Below are positions 50,790 to 59,496 of a stretch of DNA of 64,000 bases, piece by piece. The notes beneath the pieces were generated by a model. It ran no database searches. It was given only the letters and a program-made list of their open reading frames with translations, and was not told the DNA's origin. Position numbers and translations under genes: made by a program. Origin of the DNA: Leptothermofonsia sp049200465 (GTDB lineage Bacteria; Cyanobacteriota; Cyanobacteriia; Leptolyngbyales; Leptolyngbyaceae); NCBI RefSeq assembly GCF_049200465.1, contig NZ_CP120836.1:682001-746000 (forward strand), in the 5' to 3' direction. Each line of letters opens with the position of its first letter. Positions within the stretch are counted from its first letter, which is position 1.

Positions 50790-51056
50790 ATGCCCTGGTT
50801 TGTAAAAATTGAAGAAGGAATTGTGGATAAAGCCACCTTTAACAGGTTTGTCCCCGCGCACAAGGAGTATGTTCGTGGATTGATTGCGAAGGGGCATCAG
50901 GCAAAAACAGGTTACTGGGGCTGCTTCGGTGGAGGAATGCTACTGTTTCAAGCCTCATCTATGGACGAGGCTAGAGAGATTGTTGCTCAGGATCCCTTAG
51001 TGAAAAATGGTTGTGTGAAATACAAACTCTACGAGTGGCGCATAGTGGTGGAGTAA
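50790..51056 (+). CDS. YciI-like protein, 88 aa
   Basis: Small soluble ferredoxin-like fold of the YCII family: MPWFVKIEEGIVDKATFNRF, VPAHKEYVRGLIAKGHQAKT (conserved His), LLFQASSMDEAREIVAQDPL, VKYKLYEWRIVVE. Family members are thought to be small enzymes of unclear role. ATG at 50790 after AGGGA. Followed at once by a family C repeat. Confidence 0.85.
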   Translation: MPWFVKIEEGIVDKATFNRFVPAHKEYVRGLIAKGHQAKTGYWGCFGGGMLLFQASSMDEAREIVAQDPLVKNGCVKYKLYEWRIVVE

Positions 51057-51062
51057 TTGGGG

Positions 51063-51152
51063 CTAGTAGATCAAAACAAAAGTTTTGAAGGGGGTGGAGG
51101 GGGCAAAGCCCCCACTCCCCCATGTTGCAAAATTTAGTGTTTGCAACACTAG
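51063..51152 (-). repeat. MITE-like element, family C (spacer copy)
   Basis: CTAGTAGATCAAAACAAAAG ... ATTTAGTGTTTGCAACACTAG; 90 bases bounded by CTAG. Its coding-sequence twin is at 23994-24098. Confidence 0.8.
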
Positions 51153-51157
51153 TTTCC

Positions 51158-52375
51158 CTAACTCCAGCCGTGCCTGAATGTTCGCCAATACAGTAACAGG
51201 ACGGGTACCAGAATTATTCCGGAGGCCGCGATCGCCGCTCTCACGGATAAGTCATTCGCAATCACTCCAATCACTGGGCCACCCAAAATCTGCCCGATCG
51301 CACTCACCTGGCTGCTCATCGAAAAAACCGTTGCCCGCGTTGCTGAGTCCAGTTTTTGGTTAATCCAGGCAATGTAGATGGGTTCGTTCGCGGCTCTTAA
51401 CAGATCCGTGGCCCAGCAAGCCGCCAGTGCTAACTCAAAGCTGTGAGCCTGGCTGAAGGTGATGAGGCTAATAATTAACAAGCTATCAATCGTAAACAGA
51501 ATTTTGGCGGCGGTCAGGTGGTGGTCTGCTTTGACCCGCTGGCGGACGAGTTCAACCCCCAAAATACTGAGAATGCTGGCGATCGCATTGATCAGGCCAA
51601 ACCAGACAATGGGTTCCAACCGTCCCAGGTCAGGAAAGGCAAAGTTTTGCAGAAAATGCATTTCCCAAAGGCGATCCAGTCCTTCACTGGCAAGCCCATG
51701 AAAGACCCCGACCCCCAGCAGAATCATCAAAACAGGTTGTTGCTTGACGAGATGCACTCCGTTATATAAGGTCTGCGCCATCGCCCTCCAGGCCGTTACT
51801 GGGTACTCTGGCTTTGACCTGAAACCCCACTCCGGCATGAACAGGGCTAAAAACAGTCCCAAACCCAGGTAAAGCGTTCCACCCGCTACGATAGGAAGCC
51901 CCAGGCGATAGCTGGCAAGTCCGACCCCCAAAAATGTGCCAAATATTCCCCCAACCTGGCTGACCTGGGCACCCCGTAGAAAAACCTGATGGGCAGCTTC
52001 TTCCCCCACCTCATCGGCAATCCACGCTTGCTGTGCCCCGCTAGTAAAGGTGTAGCCAATACCCCACAGCACCTGTGCCAGAAGGATTGCCAGAAAAGTT
52101 GGCTCCATTCCTTCCAGCATCAATCCGGCCCCAATCAGAATCGTGCCCACAATGATGGATAAACGACGACTGTAGACATCGGCCAGCACGCCCGTTGGAA
52201 TTTCACACAAAAAAATGGTTGTTTTCAGGGCGGTGCCTACTATTACCAGTTGGAGAGGATTTAAGCCTGCAACGGTTACCCGGTAAATGGCACTGACAGC
52301 AAAAACAGAATAGCTAAACAGCGTTGAGGCGGCTGTCAGAGCCATATAGACCGTAGTTGCAGGCAGCTTTCTCAC
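51158..52375 (-). CDS. MFS transporter
   Basis: Twelve-helix major facilitator permease of 405 residues. The loop between helices 2 and 3 is typical (EIPTGVLADVYSRRLSIIVG), as is the second-half equivalent. MRKLPATTVYMALTAASTLF begins helix 1, and the QQAWIADEVGEEAAHQVFLR loop occurs in tetracycline/multidrug-type subfamilies. GTG start at 52375. Substrate cannot be told. Monocistronic; the gene before it on this strand is 81 bases away. Confidence 0.9.
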   Translation of the reverse strand: MRKLPATTVYMALTAASTLFSYSVFAVSAIYRVTVAGLNPLQLVIVGTALKTTIFLCEIPTGVLADVYSRRLSIIVGTILIGAGLMLEGMEPTFLAILLAQVLWGIGYTFTSGAQQAWIADEVGEEAAHQVFLRGAQVSQVGGIFGTFLGVGLASYRLGLPIVAGGTLYLGLGLFLALFMPEWGFRSKPEYPVTAWRAMAQTLYNGVHLVKQQPVLMILLGVGVFHGLASEGLDRLWEMHFLQNFAFPDLGRLEPIVWFGLINAIASILSILGVELVRQRVKADHHLTAAKILFTIDSLLIISLITFSQAHSFELALAACWATDLLRAANEPIYIAWINQKLDSATRATVFSMSSQVSAIGQILGGPVIGVIANDLSVRAAIAASGIILVPVLLLYWRTFRHGWS

Positions 52376-52455
52376 CGAATTTTCTACTGAATGAGTTTCC
52401 TTTACCCCCTGTTGCTAGTTATACCTTCGTGGTTTTTAGGAAAGCTTCAGGATTT

Positions 52456-52815
52456 TTAAGGAAGGCGATCGCTCAATTTGCTCACCCCAGGCAACTGGAG
52501 AGGTTTTCGCTGCCACAGACGAACCATCAACCAGAGGTTGACCAGAAAATACCCTGAAGTCAGCAAACTGCTTGTAATCAGTAATGGTAGAGACCATGAT
52601 GCAGACGCTTCGGCACCCGCCCCCAGCAACAGATAACCCAAAAGCCATCCCAACGCTAACGTCACAACCAAACGACTCAGATTCCTTTCTTGACGCGTTC
52701 CCCGGCGGCGATAGAGCGTCCACAAGGCTGGGAAAAAACCCACTACTGGTACCAGATACAAAAATAGCTGAAGACGCCTGATATCCAGGTTCTCAAAGGG
52801 ATCGGGAGAGCTCAT
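52456..52815 (-). CDS. Small membrane protein, about 119 aa
   Basis: ATG at 52815: MSSPDPFENLDIRRLQLFLY, then three or four hydrophobic segments (LVPVVGFFPALWTLY; LVVTLALGWLLGYLLLGAG; LPLLITSSLLTSGYFLVNLW) with the basic loop RRRGTRQERNLSR. A reading that starts at 52905 adds 30 residues encoded by a heptamer tract (SHSFTHPPIHIFS) and is not a real N-terminus. It precedes the MFS gene on the same strand. I recall similar cyanobacterial proteins without function. Confidence 0.65.
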   Translation of the reverse strand: MSSPDPFENLDIRRLQLFLYLVPVVGFFPALWTLYRRRGTRQERNLSRLVVTLALGWLLGYLLLGAGAEASASWSLPLLITSSLLTSGYFLVNLWLMVRLWQRKPLQLPGVSKLSDRLP

Positions 52816-53182
52816 AGGAATGGGAGCGGTAAACGGTGAAAAGATGTGAATAGGTGGATGGGTGAATGAGTGGGAGGGTGGATGAGTGATGGATGTAAAG
52901 AGCAATCACCCTATCACTGCTGATTAGTAAGTAGGTAGTCATCCTTAATTGGTAAAGGGGGGAGTGAGGGCTGCGCCCCAGGCAGGGGGTTTCACCCCCT
53001 CCACCCCCAAAATTATCCTTAATTTAATTGCGCCTAGCTACTTATTTAGCTATTTATCGATAAAGCGATAAAAACTCTTGCAGAGCAATTAAGTCTATTT
53101 AAGCCTGAAGGTCACGATTGATACCTCATGCTATCTAGATTCAATATCTACTGATTTTTGTGATCTACCTAAGGTTTTAATT
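52816..53182. repeat. Spacer with heptamer tract and family F element
   Basis: Heptamer-like GGATGGGTGAATGAGTGGGA (52840-52920), then a complete family F element (52928-53044: TAAGTAGGTAGTCATCCTTA ... TTAATTGCGCCTAGCTACTTA). No gene. The permease promoter lies in the last 130 bases. Confidence 0.7.
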
Positions 53183-54691
53183 ATGTCAGATAACAAACGG
53201 GGCATCGTCCGCTATGAGGACGTAGGGGACGATTATTTAGAAAAGCGGCGGTTACAACGCAGTGCCGGATGGGTGTTGCTCTGGGCACTCGGTGTTGGAG
53301 CAGTGATTTCCGGTGACTTTTCGGGTTGGAACTTTGGCCTGGCAGCCGGTGGGTTTGGGGGGCTGGCGATCGGCACCTTTTTAATGGCCGCCATGTATGT
53401 GTGTATGGTCTATAGCATTGCCGAACTATCCGCCGCATTGCCACACACGGGTGGTTTCTATTCCTTTACCCGCAATGCATTCGGTCCATTGGGTGGTTTT
53501 ATTTGCGGAGTCACCGACACGATTGAGTATGTGATCACACCTGCGGTGGTCGTTTACTTCATCGGCGCTTACATGCAAACGTTGATTCCCAACGTACCTG
53601 TTCCGGTTTGGTGGGTTCTGTTCTATGCAATTTTTGTATTCATTAATATTCGGGGTGTAGAACTAACGTTGAAAGTGGGTCTGGTAGTGACGGCGATCGC
53701 CGCTGCCGTTCTGCTCATCTTCGCCCTTTCAGTCATCTTCTCTGGCAAGTTTGACGGTAGCCTGCTATTCAACATTCCACCTGAGGCAGCCAATCCAAAC
53801 TGGCTGCCTTTTGGTTGGGGAGGGGTGTTCAAGTCACTTCCCTATGCCATCTGGTTTTATCTGGCGATTGAGCAACTTCCTCTGGCCGCAGAAGAAGCCC
53901 ATGATACGGTGCGTGACATTCCTAAAGCGTTGATTTGGGGCATTATTACGCTCTTAGTGCTGTCCTTGCTGGTACTGGTGTTGAATCCGGGTCTACCGAT
54001 TCAGTACACAGCCGCCGACGGCGCAACCTTTACTGGTGCAGCCGCTGTGGGCAAAACAGGGGCTCCGATCGCAGATGGCTTCAAAACCATTTTTGGTGAT
54101 GGACTGGTGTTTCAAATCCTGACCATTGCTGCATTGGCCGGTCTAATCGCCAGCTTCCACACCATCATCTATGCTGCCGGGCGGGTTCTTTTTGCCCTCT
54201 CTCGCGCTGGCTATTATCCTCGCTGGATTTCAATTGTGAGCCGCTGGCATACACCTGCGATCGCCCTGATTTTGAGCGCTCTGGTAGGACTTGCCTGTGC
54301 CTTTCTGATTCAGTTTGGTGGAACCACGGTAGGACCAGCTCTACTGAATATGGCCGTATTTGGCGCAGTCATTTCCTATGCAATGGTGATGATTGCCTAC
54401 ATCAAGCTCAAGGTTGATCGTCCCGATCTGGATCGCCCTTACCTCAGCCCCCTGGGAATTCCCGGTGCAGCCATTGGTGCCGTTCTATCCATTGTCGCCT
54501 TATTTGCCTGCTTCTCTGATCCGGCCTATCAGCCAGGTGTCTGGGGGGTGGCAATTTTCTTAATTGCAATGGTTACCTATTTCCTGATCTACTCCCGCAA
54601 GAAACTCGTGCGACGAGCCCCAGAAGAGGAAAATGCCCTGATTGCCAGAGCCATGCAGGAAATTGAACAGCCCGAAACGCTTAGTAAATAG
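53183..54691 (+). CDS. Ethanolamine-permease-like APC transporter
   Basis: Amino acid/polyamine/organocation permease of 502 residues with 12 predicted helices. The start MSDNKRGIVRYEDVGDDYLE leads to WALGVGAVISGDFSGWNFGL, and MVYSIAELSAALPHTGGFYS with ITDTIEYVITPAVVVYFIGAY-like helices; the GDFSGWNFGL block points to the ethanolamine permease (Eat) subgroup. ATG at 53183. The next gene on the same strand, 426 bases on, is an aldehyde dehydrogenase, consistent with uptake and oxidation of a small amine, but no ethanolamine ammonia-lyase is present in the window. Confidence 0.85.
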   Translation: MSDNKRGIVRYEDVGDDYLEKRRLQRSAGWVLLWALGVGAVISGDFSGWNFGLAAGGFGGLAIGTFLMAAMYVCMVYSIAELSAALPHTGGFYSFTRNAFGPLGGFICGVTDTIEYVITPAVVVYFIGAYMQTLIPNVPVPVWWVLFYAIFVFINIRGVELTLKVGLVVTAIAAAVLLIFALSVIFSGKFDGSLLFNIPPEAANPNWLPFGWGGVFKSLPYAIWFYLAIEQLPLAAEEAHDTVRDIPKALIWGIITLLVLSLLVLVLNPGLPIQYTAADGATFTGAAAVGKTGAPIADGFKTIFGDGLVFQILTIAALAGLIASFHTIIYAAGRVLFALSRAGYYPRWISIVSRWHTPAIALILSALVGLACAFLIQFGGTTVGPALLNMAVFGAVISYAMVMIAYIKLKVDRPDLDRPYLSPLGIPGAAIGAVLSIVALFACFSDPAYQPGVWGVAIFLIAMVTYFLIYSRKKLVRRAPEEENALIARAMQEIEQPETLSK

Positions 54692-55116
54692 GATGAGATA
54701 GTGAATAGGATGAGAGTTGGAGAAGAAGCCAGGAGGTAGAAGAAGTTGTTAGTTGTTGATTGTTGGTTGTTAGAGAGAGGTGAGGGGTGATAGGGAGGGT
54801 TTGTCCATTTTTTTTGTGGCAATCCTGGAAAGGGAGTCGAGGGAATCAGGGTTTCAAGGAGTTAGAACCCCATTTCCAGAACACTCTCGATAGCTGAAGC
54901 CCCTGATCCACCAACAATTGACACAAAATTCTGAACAGGCTCGGTTTCGAGGAGTCAGAGCCCCGTTTCTAGAACACCCTCATGGAGTAGGGAAATCCCC
55001 TATCACCCCATCACCCCATCACCCTATCACCCTATCACCCCTCCACTCCCCCACCCTCCCACCCACTCCCTTCCTCTCCTGACTTCTGGCTTCTACGAAT
55101 AGATTGGCATTAGAAA
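54692..55116. repeat. Spacer with heptamers and two family E copies
   Basis: TTGTTAGTTGTTGATTGTTG-type tract (54740-54770), a family E element (54808-54889), a second partial copy (54937-54984, TTTCGAGGAGTCAGAGCCCC) and a clear heptamer array (CCCCATCACCCCATCACCCT, about 54990-55045). Confidence 0.75.
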
Positions 55117-56547
55117 ATGGAAAAGTTACTGATTGCAGGCGATCGCGTCCCCACTGTTTCTGGACAGACAACCCAACTAATCGATCCAGCAACGGGTGAA
55201 GCCTGGATGGAAGTGGCAGCCGCCGGAGTTGAGGATGTGGATCGGGCCGTGCAGGTTGCGGATCAGGCACGGGCAGGGTGGCGTCGGGTAAATTCCCGCG
55301 ATCGCACCCAGATCCTGCTGCGCCTGGCTAATCTGATTCGGGAGAATCGGGAAGCTCTGGCACAACTGGAAAGCCGCAACGTTGGCAAACCGATCCGCGA
55401 TGCCCGCGATGAAGTGGATCTGGCCGCCGATTGCTTCGAGTTCTATGCCGGAACCGTTAACAAGTTTGGTGGTACCGTCAACCCGGTTGCGGCGGCAGGC
55501 ACCAGCCTGACCTTTCGCGAACCGATTGGAGTGTGTGGCCTGATTGCTCCCTGGAATTTCCCGATCGCCATTACCTCCTGGAAAGTAGCTCCTGCCCTGG
55601 CGATGGGCAATACGATTGTGCTCAAGCCTGCTTCCCAGACGCCATTGACTGCTTTGAGATTGGCAGAACTGGCACTGGAAGCAGGTGTTCCCGCAGGAGT
55701 TTTCAATGTTGTACCGGGACCGGGTAGTGTAGCGGGCAACGCACTCGTTCGCCATCCCCTTGTCCGCAAAGTCTCATTTACAGGTTCTACTGAAATCGGC
55801 ACGCAAGTGATGAAGTTGGCAGCCGATGACATTAAGAATGTCACGTTGGAATTAGGTGGCAAATCTGCCAATCTCGTATTTGTCGATGCCGATCTGGATA
55901 AAGTCATTCCCAAAGCAATGTGGAGTGTGCTGGGAAATGCTGGACAGGACTGTTGCGCGCGATCGCGCCTGTTGCTGGAACGTCCCCTGTACGAAGAATT
56001 CCTCTACCGCCTCAGCAATGAGTTCAAAAAACTGAAATTAGGAATGCCATTGAACGACGATACAGAAATTGGACCGCTGGTATCATTTGGGCATCGCGAT
56101 CGCGTCCAGGAATACATCGAAATTGGCAGAAAGGAAGGCGCAACGCTGGTTTGTGGAGGTAACATTCCCGCTCAAACCGATTTGGAAAAGGGTGCGTTTC
56201 TGCAACCAACTATCTTTGCCGATGTCAAACCAAACTCACGCATCGCTCAGGAAGAAATTTTTGGTCCCGTAGTCTGTGCAATTCCCTTTGATCATGAGGA
56301 AGAAGCTATTGCGATCGCCAACAACAGTTTCTATGGGCTTTCCGGCTCCATCTGGACTCAAGATATTAGCCGTGCTTTACGCGTTGCAAAAGCGATTGAA
56401 ACTGGCGTGATCTCCATCAACACTGGGCACAGCGTTCACCTCGAAGCTCCCTTCGGTGGCTACAAACGCAGCGGTATTGGACGCGAATTGGGATTGGCAG
56501 TGCTGGCTCATTACAGCGAATTAAAGAGTGTTTTCATCGCTGATTAG
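55117..56547 (+). CDS. Aldehyde dehydrogenase family protein (betaine-aldehyde type)
   Basis: NAD(P)-dependent oxidation of aldehydes. 476 residues: GVCGLIAPWNFPIAITSWKV (Asn), KPASQTPLTALRLAELALEA, FTGSTEIGTQVMKLAADDIK, the catalytic Glu in VTLELGGKSANLVFVDADLD, the Cys in NAGQDCCARSRLLL and EEIFGPVVCAIPFDHEEEAI. EAPFGGYKRSGIGRELG at the end is typical of betaine/amino-aldehyde enzymes. Catalytic residues intact. With the permease upstream it may act on an amine-derived aldehyde (inference). ATG at 55117. Confidence 0.93.
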   Translation: MEKLLIAGDRVPTVSGQTTQLIDPATGEAWMEVAAAGVEDVDRAVQVADQARAGWRRVNSRDRTQILLRLANLIRENREALAQLESRNVGKPIRDARDEVDLAADCFEFYAGTVNKFGGTVNPVAAAGTSLTFREPIGVCGLIAPWNFPIAITSWKVAPALAMGNTIVLKPASQTPLTALRLAELALEAGVPAGVFNVVPGPGSVAGNALVRHPLVRKVSFTGSTEIGTQVMKLAADDIKNVTLELGGKSANLVFVDADLDKVIPKAMWSVLGNAGQDCCARSRLLLERPLYEEFLYRLSNEFKKLKLGMPLNDDTEIGPLVSFGHRDRVQEYIEIGRKEGATLVCGGNIPAQTDLEKGAFLQPTIFADVKPNSRIAQEEIFGPVVCAIPFDHEEEAIAIANNSFYGLSGSIWTQDISRALRVAKAIETGVISINTGHSVHLEAPFGGYKRSGIGRELGLAVLAHYSELKSVFIAD

Positions 56548-57433
56548 AGCTATATAACGATCCTGCTTGAAATTTGAACGGGTGCAGGGGTGGAACCCCT
56601 GACTGGAGGCGCAGCCCCCACACCTTCTTAAAATCAACGTCCTAAGCAATCTGGCGACAGCTATATAGCGGTAGTCGTTATGGTTAAGACGGGGTGAATC
56701 CCAGGCTGGGGGCGAAGCCCCTACTCCCTCTCTAATTCCAATGTCCTAATGCACCTGCGTAGAGCTATATAGCTATAGACAGGACTATTTAGGACACAGC
56801 ATCCTTCAGAACCGATTCCATCGTCTGCCTTAAGGAACTGAAACTAGACAAGCTTTTGCGAATGCGACTTTTCAACCAAGCCCAACACTCTCAATCGAGT
56901 TTGTCAAATTTTTTGTGGCAATGCTGGAAAGGGGGTCGAGGGAATCAGGGTTTCAAGGAGTCAGAGCCCCGTTTCTAGAACACCCCCCACTCCATCATGC
57001 TCCTACTCTCCCACTCATCCACCCATCCACTTCCCATTCCCAACTCCTGGCTACTGATTCCTGGCTACTGATTCTTGTCTCCTGACTCCTCCCCCTTCCC
57101 CCTCACTTCCCCTAAACTAGATATGACAACTTCAAAAAGCACCATAACCCCCTATCCCCTCTTCGTTCACTCCCCGATATAATTTGCTTCACTGTTTGCG
57201 ATCGCAAATTTCCTGAAAACCCATATTTATAGACTCCACAAATAGACTCCACAAAACTAATAAAGCTTTATTACTCATCAGAGCATTTCATAGTGATCCT
57301 CGTTCTACCCATCCACCCATGCGCCCACTTAGATTTGCTCACTATTGACTGCTCCCATTCTTATGACTGCTCCCATTCTTAATAAGAGGCCTTTTTATTT
57401 GCCAATCTTTTCCATCTCGCCTCAAGGATCACT
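56548..57433. repeat. Repeat-rich 886-base spacer
   Basis: A B/A hybrid element (about 56551-56667) abuts a family D element (56664-56772). After 100 bases without features comes a family E copy (56893-56987), then heptamers (CTCCTGG CTACTGA TTCCTGG CTACTGA TTCTTGT, 57045-57085). The rest (57115-57433) is AT-rich with a duplicated GACTGCTCCCATTCTTA near 57347-57379, probably the promoter of the next gene. Confidence 0.75.
56551..56772 (+). repeat. B/A hybrid plus D composite element
   Basis: Left end is B-type (AACGATCCTGCTTGAAATTT), right end A-type (GTCCTAAGCAATCTGGCGAC), sharing TATATAGC with D (GCGGTAGTCGTTATGGTTAA ... CCTGCGTAGAGCTATATAG). Same junction as at 33313. Confidence 0.75.
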
Positions 57434-59185
57434 ATGCAAGTACAGGATCTGCTAGAGCGTTATCAACGAGGAGAGCGGGACTTTTCCCATGTTGACCTCA
57501 GCGGAGCCAACTTGAGCGGAGTCAACCTGCGAGATATAAACTTTACAGGGGTTGACTTAACGGGGGCAAACTTGAGTTGGGCATTCTTAACCCGCGTCAA
57601 CTTGAGCGGAGCCTGCCTGAGACGAGCAGATTTGCGCAACGCTTCCCTCAACCATGCCATCCTCAACCAGGCAGCACTTAGTGGAGCAAACCTTAGCAAA
57701 GCAGACCTGCGGTTAGCCCAACTGCAACAGGCTGACCTTAACTGGGCCATTCTACAGGAAGCAGACTTGACGGGGGCAAACCTCCAGGCCGCAAAACTCG
57801 ATCAGGTCAATCTAGAACGGGCAAAACTCAGCGGTGCCCAACTGACCTCTGCTGAACTGATGGAAGCGAATCTGCGCCGCGCCAATCTGGCTGGCGCCAA
57901 ACTCGATCAGGCCAACCTGCGCGAAGCTCATTTGGAAGAAGCTAACCTGCGAGAAGCTAGCCTCGTCGGTGCCAACCTGATTGAAGCCAACTTGAGCGGA
58001 GTATACTTGCGACAGGCCAACCTGCGCGAAGCAGACCTGCACCGCGTGATTTTGACTGGAGCTGACCTGAGCGAAGCAATCTTAGGTAGCGCTGATCTTA
58101 GCCGGGCAAATTTAGCTGGGGCCTATCTGCTTAAAACCAATCTTCATAAAGCTCACCTATTGCGAGCAAACCTTCAAGACGTTTTTCTTTTACGGGCTGA
58201 TCTGGAAGAAGCTAATCTGCGAGGTGCAGACCTGCGCCGGGCAGACCTCAGCGGTGCCTACCTGAGCGATACCACCCTGAGTGAAGCAGACCTCACAAAT
58301 GCTTACCTGCTAGAAAGTCATCTCATCCGCACCAACCTGGATGGGGCACGGGTGACGGGCTGTTGCATCCACAACTGGCATATCGAAGACCTGGACTTAT
58401 CCAAAGTGGATTGCCGTTATATCTTTACCCAATTCAACTACCAGACCAAAAGCCCAACAGAACGCTACCCCGCTGGGCGGGAACTAGAGCCAGGAGAGTT
58501 AGGGCGCCAGTATCGGCAAGATGGACCATCCATTGAGGTATATTTCACCGAGCCTCCTAACTGGCAAGCTCTGGCCTTTACTCTGGCCCAGTTGGAGTTG
58601 GAAAGCCACGAACTGAACTTAACAGTTAAGTCCTACGAACGAGTCGAAGATAATTACCTGCTTCGCCTGGCAGCTAATCGCCTGGTGAATGCCAAGGTTG
58701 TGATCAGACGGATTTTCCAGATTTATCCAGCGATTTTGCAGCGCCTTTTGTCTAAACAGGCTGAGCTATTTCGATTGTTAGAAATTGATCGCCATTTTGG
58801 AAACCCGAATTTGGCACTGGAACCCCCTCCCCAACCTGACGAGTTGCCCCCCAAATCGCTGCCCTCCGCTGATCGCCGAGAGCGTCTTTACCAGGAAGTC
58901 GTGCGTCAGATTCAACACATCATGATGTCACAGGCACCTGAGCAATTTGTTGAAAGTGTGCAAAATTTGCTGGATTTCCTGAATCGCCAGGGAATCTCAA
59001 CCGAAGAAATTCAAAAGAAAATCATCGGACGGGTAATTGCCCAACGGGCAAAACGCGATTGCGGCTTCCGCGAGCACCTATTGCGATGGGAAAAAACTGC
59101 TGCCGAATCCGCTCGGCTCTCAACCGTAGGGCAGGCCGTCAGATTAGCGATCGCCCTCCTCTGGACCCAATCTCAACAATCTTAA
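57434..59185 (+). CDS. Pentapeptide-repeat protein with C-terminal domain
   Basis: 583 residues. Residues about 14-320 are around 60 A(D/N)LXX pentapeptides (LSGANLSGVNL, LREADLHRVIL, LRGADLRRADL), forming a right-handed quadrilateral beta-helix. The C-terminal 250 residues are a different, helical domain (VYFTEPPNWQALAFTLAQLE, LESHELNLTVKSYERVEDNY, LLRWEKTAAESARLSTVGQA). No signal peptide, so cytosolic. Function unknown. ATG at 57434 after AAGGATCACT. Confidence 0.9.
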   Translation: MQVQDLLERYQRGERDFSHVDLSGANLSGVNLRDINFTGVDLTGANLSWAFLTRVNLSGACLRRADLRNASLNHAILNQAALSGANLSKADLRLAQLQQADLNWAILQEADLTGANLQAAKLDQVNLERAKLSGAQLTSAELMEANLRRANLAGAKLDQANLREAHLEEANLREASLVGANLIEANLSGVYLRQANLREADLHRVILTGADLSEAILGSADLSRANLAGAYLLKTNLHKAHLLRANLQDVFLLRADLEEANLRGADLRRADLSGAYLSDTTLSEADLTNAYLLESHLIRTNLDGARVTGCCIHNWHIEDLDLSKVDCRYIFTQFNYQTKSPTERYPAGRELEPGELGRQYRQDGPSIEVYFTEPPNWQALAFTLAQLELESHELNLTVKSYERVEDNYLLRLAANRLVNAKVVIRRIFQIYPAILQRLLSKQAELFRLLEIDRHFGNPNLALEPPPQPDELPPKSLPSADRRERLYQEVVRQIQHIMMSQAPEQFVESVQNLLDFLNRQGISTEEIQKKIIGRVIAQRAKRDCGFREHLLRWEKTAAESARLSTVGQAVRLAIALLWTQSQQS

Positions 59186-59496
59186 AAGGACTCCTAAATC
59201 GCTAAAGGAGTGAGAGTGGAGTGATAGAGTGGATGACGTAGATGGGTAGATGAGTATTTCTGTACTAGCAACTAACAACTAACAACTAACCCTGCCACCT
59301 GCTATAGTGCCACCTGCTATAGATTTGCAGGATCTCCATCCTTAAAGTTTGATAAACCTTAGTCGGTTTAGGGCTAGAAGCGGGATCAAAGGCGTTAGAT
59401 TTTGGGATGAGCCGTCAATACTTAACTGGATGCTCAAAGGTGTGGTGTGTGCATCTCCCGATGCGTCGTTTTTCATGCTGAGGAGAAGGAGTAGGC
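59186..59496. other. Spacer before the porin gene
   Basis: Heptamer-like tracts (GTGGATGACGTAGATGGGTA) and an AACTAACAACTAACAACTAA run (59273-59290), then a CCACCTGCTATAGTGCCACC duplication (59298-59325). No gene. A short GATTTTGGGATGAG stretch precedes the porin leader. Confidence 0.5.

Noticed and set aside
52816..52905. 30-residue N-terminal extension of the small membrane protein
   Set aside because: Those codons are a heptamer tract; the ATG at 52815 begins the real protein.
54990..55045. Possible CRISPR array
   Set aside because: The repeats have a period of 7 bases without spacers; they are heptamer arrays.
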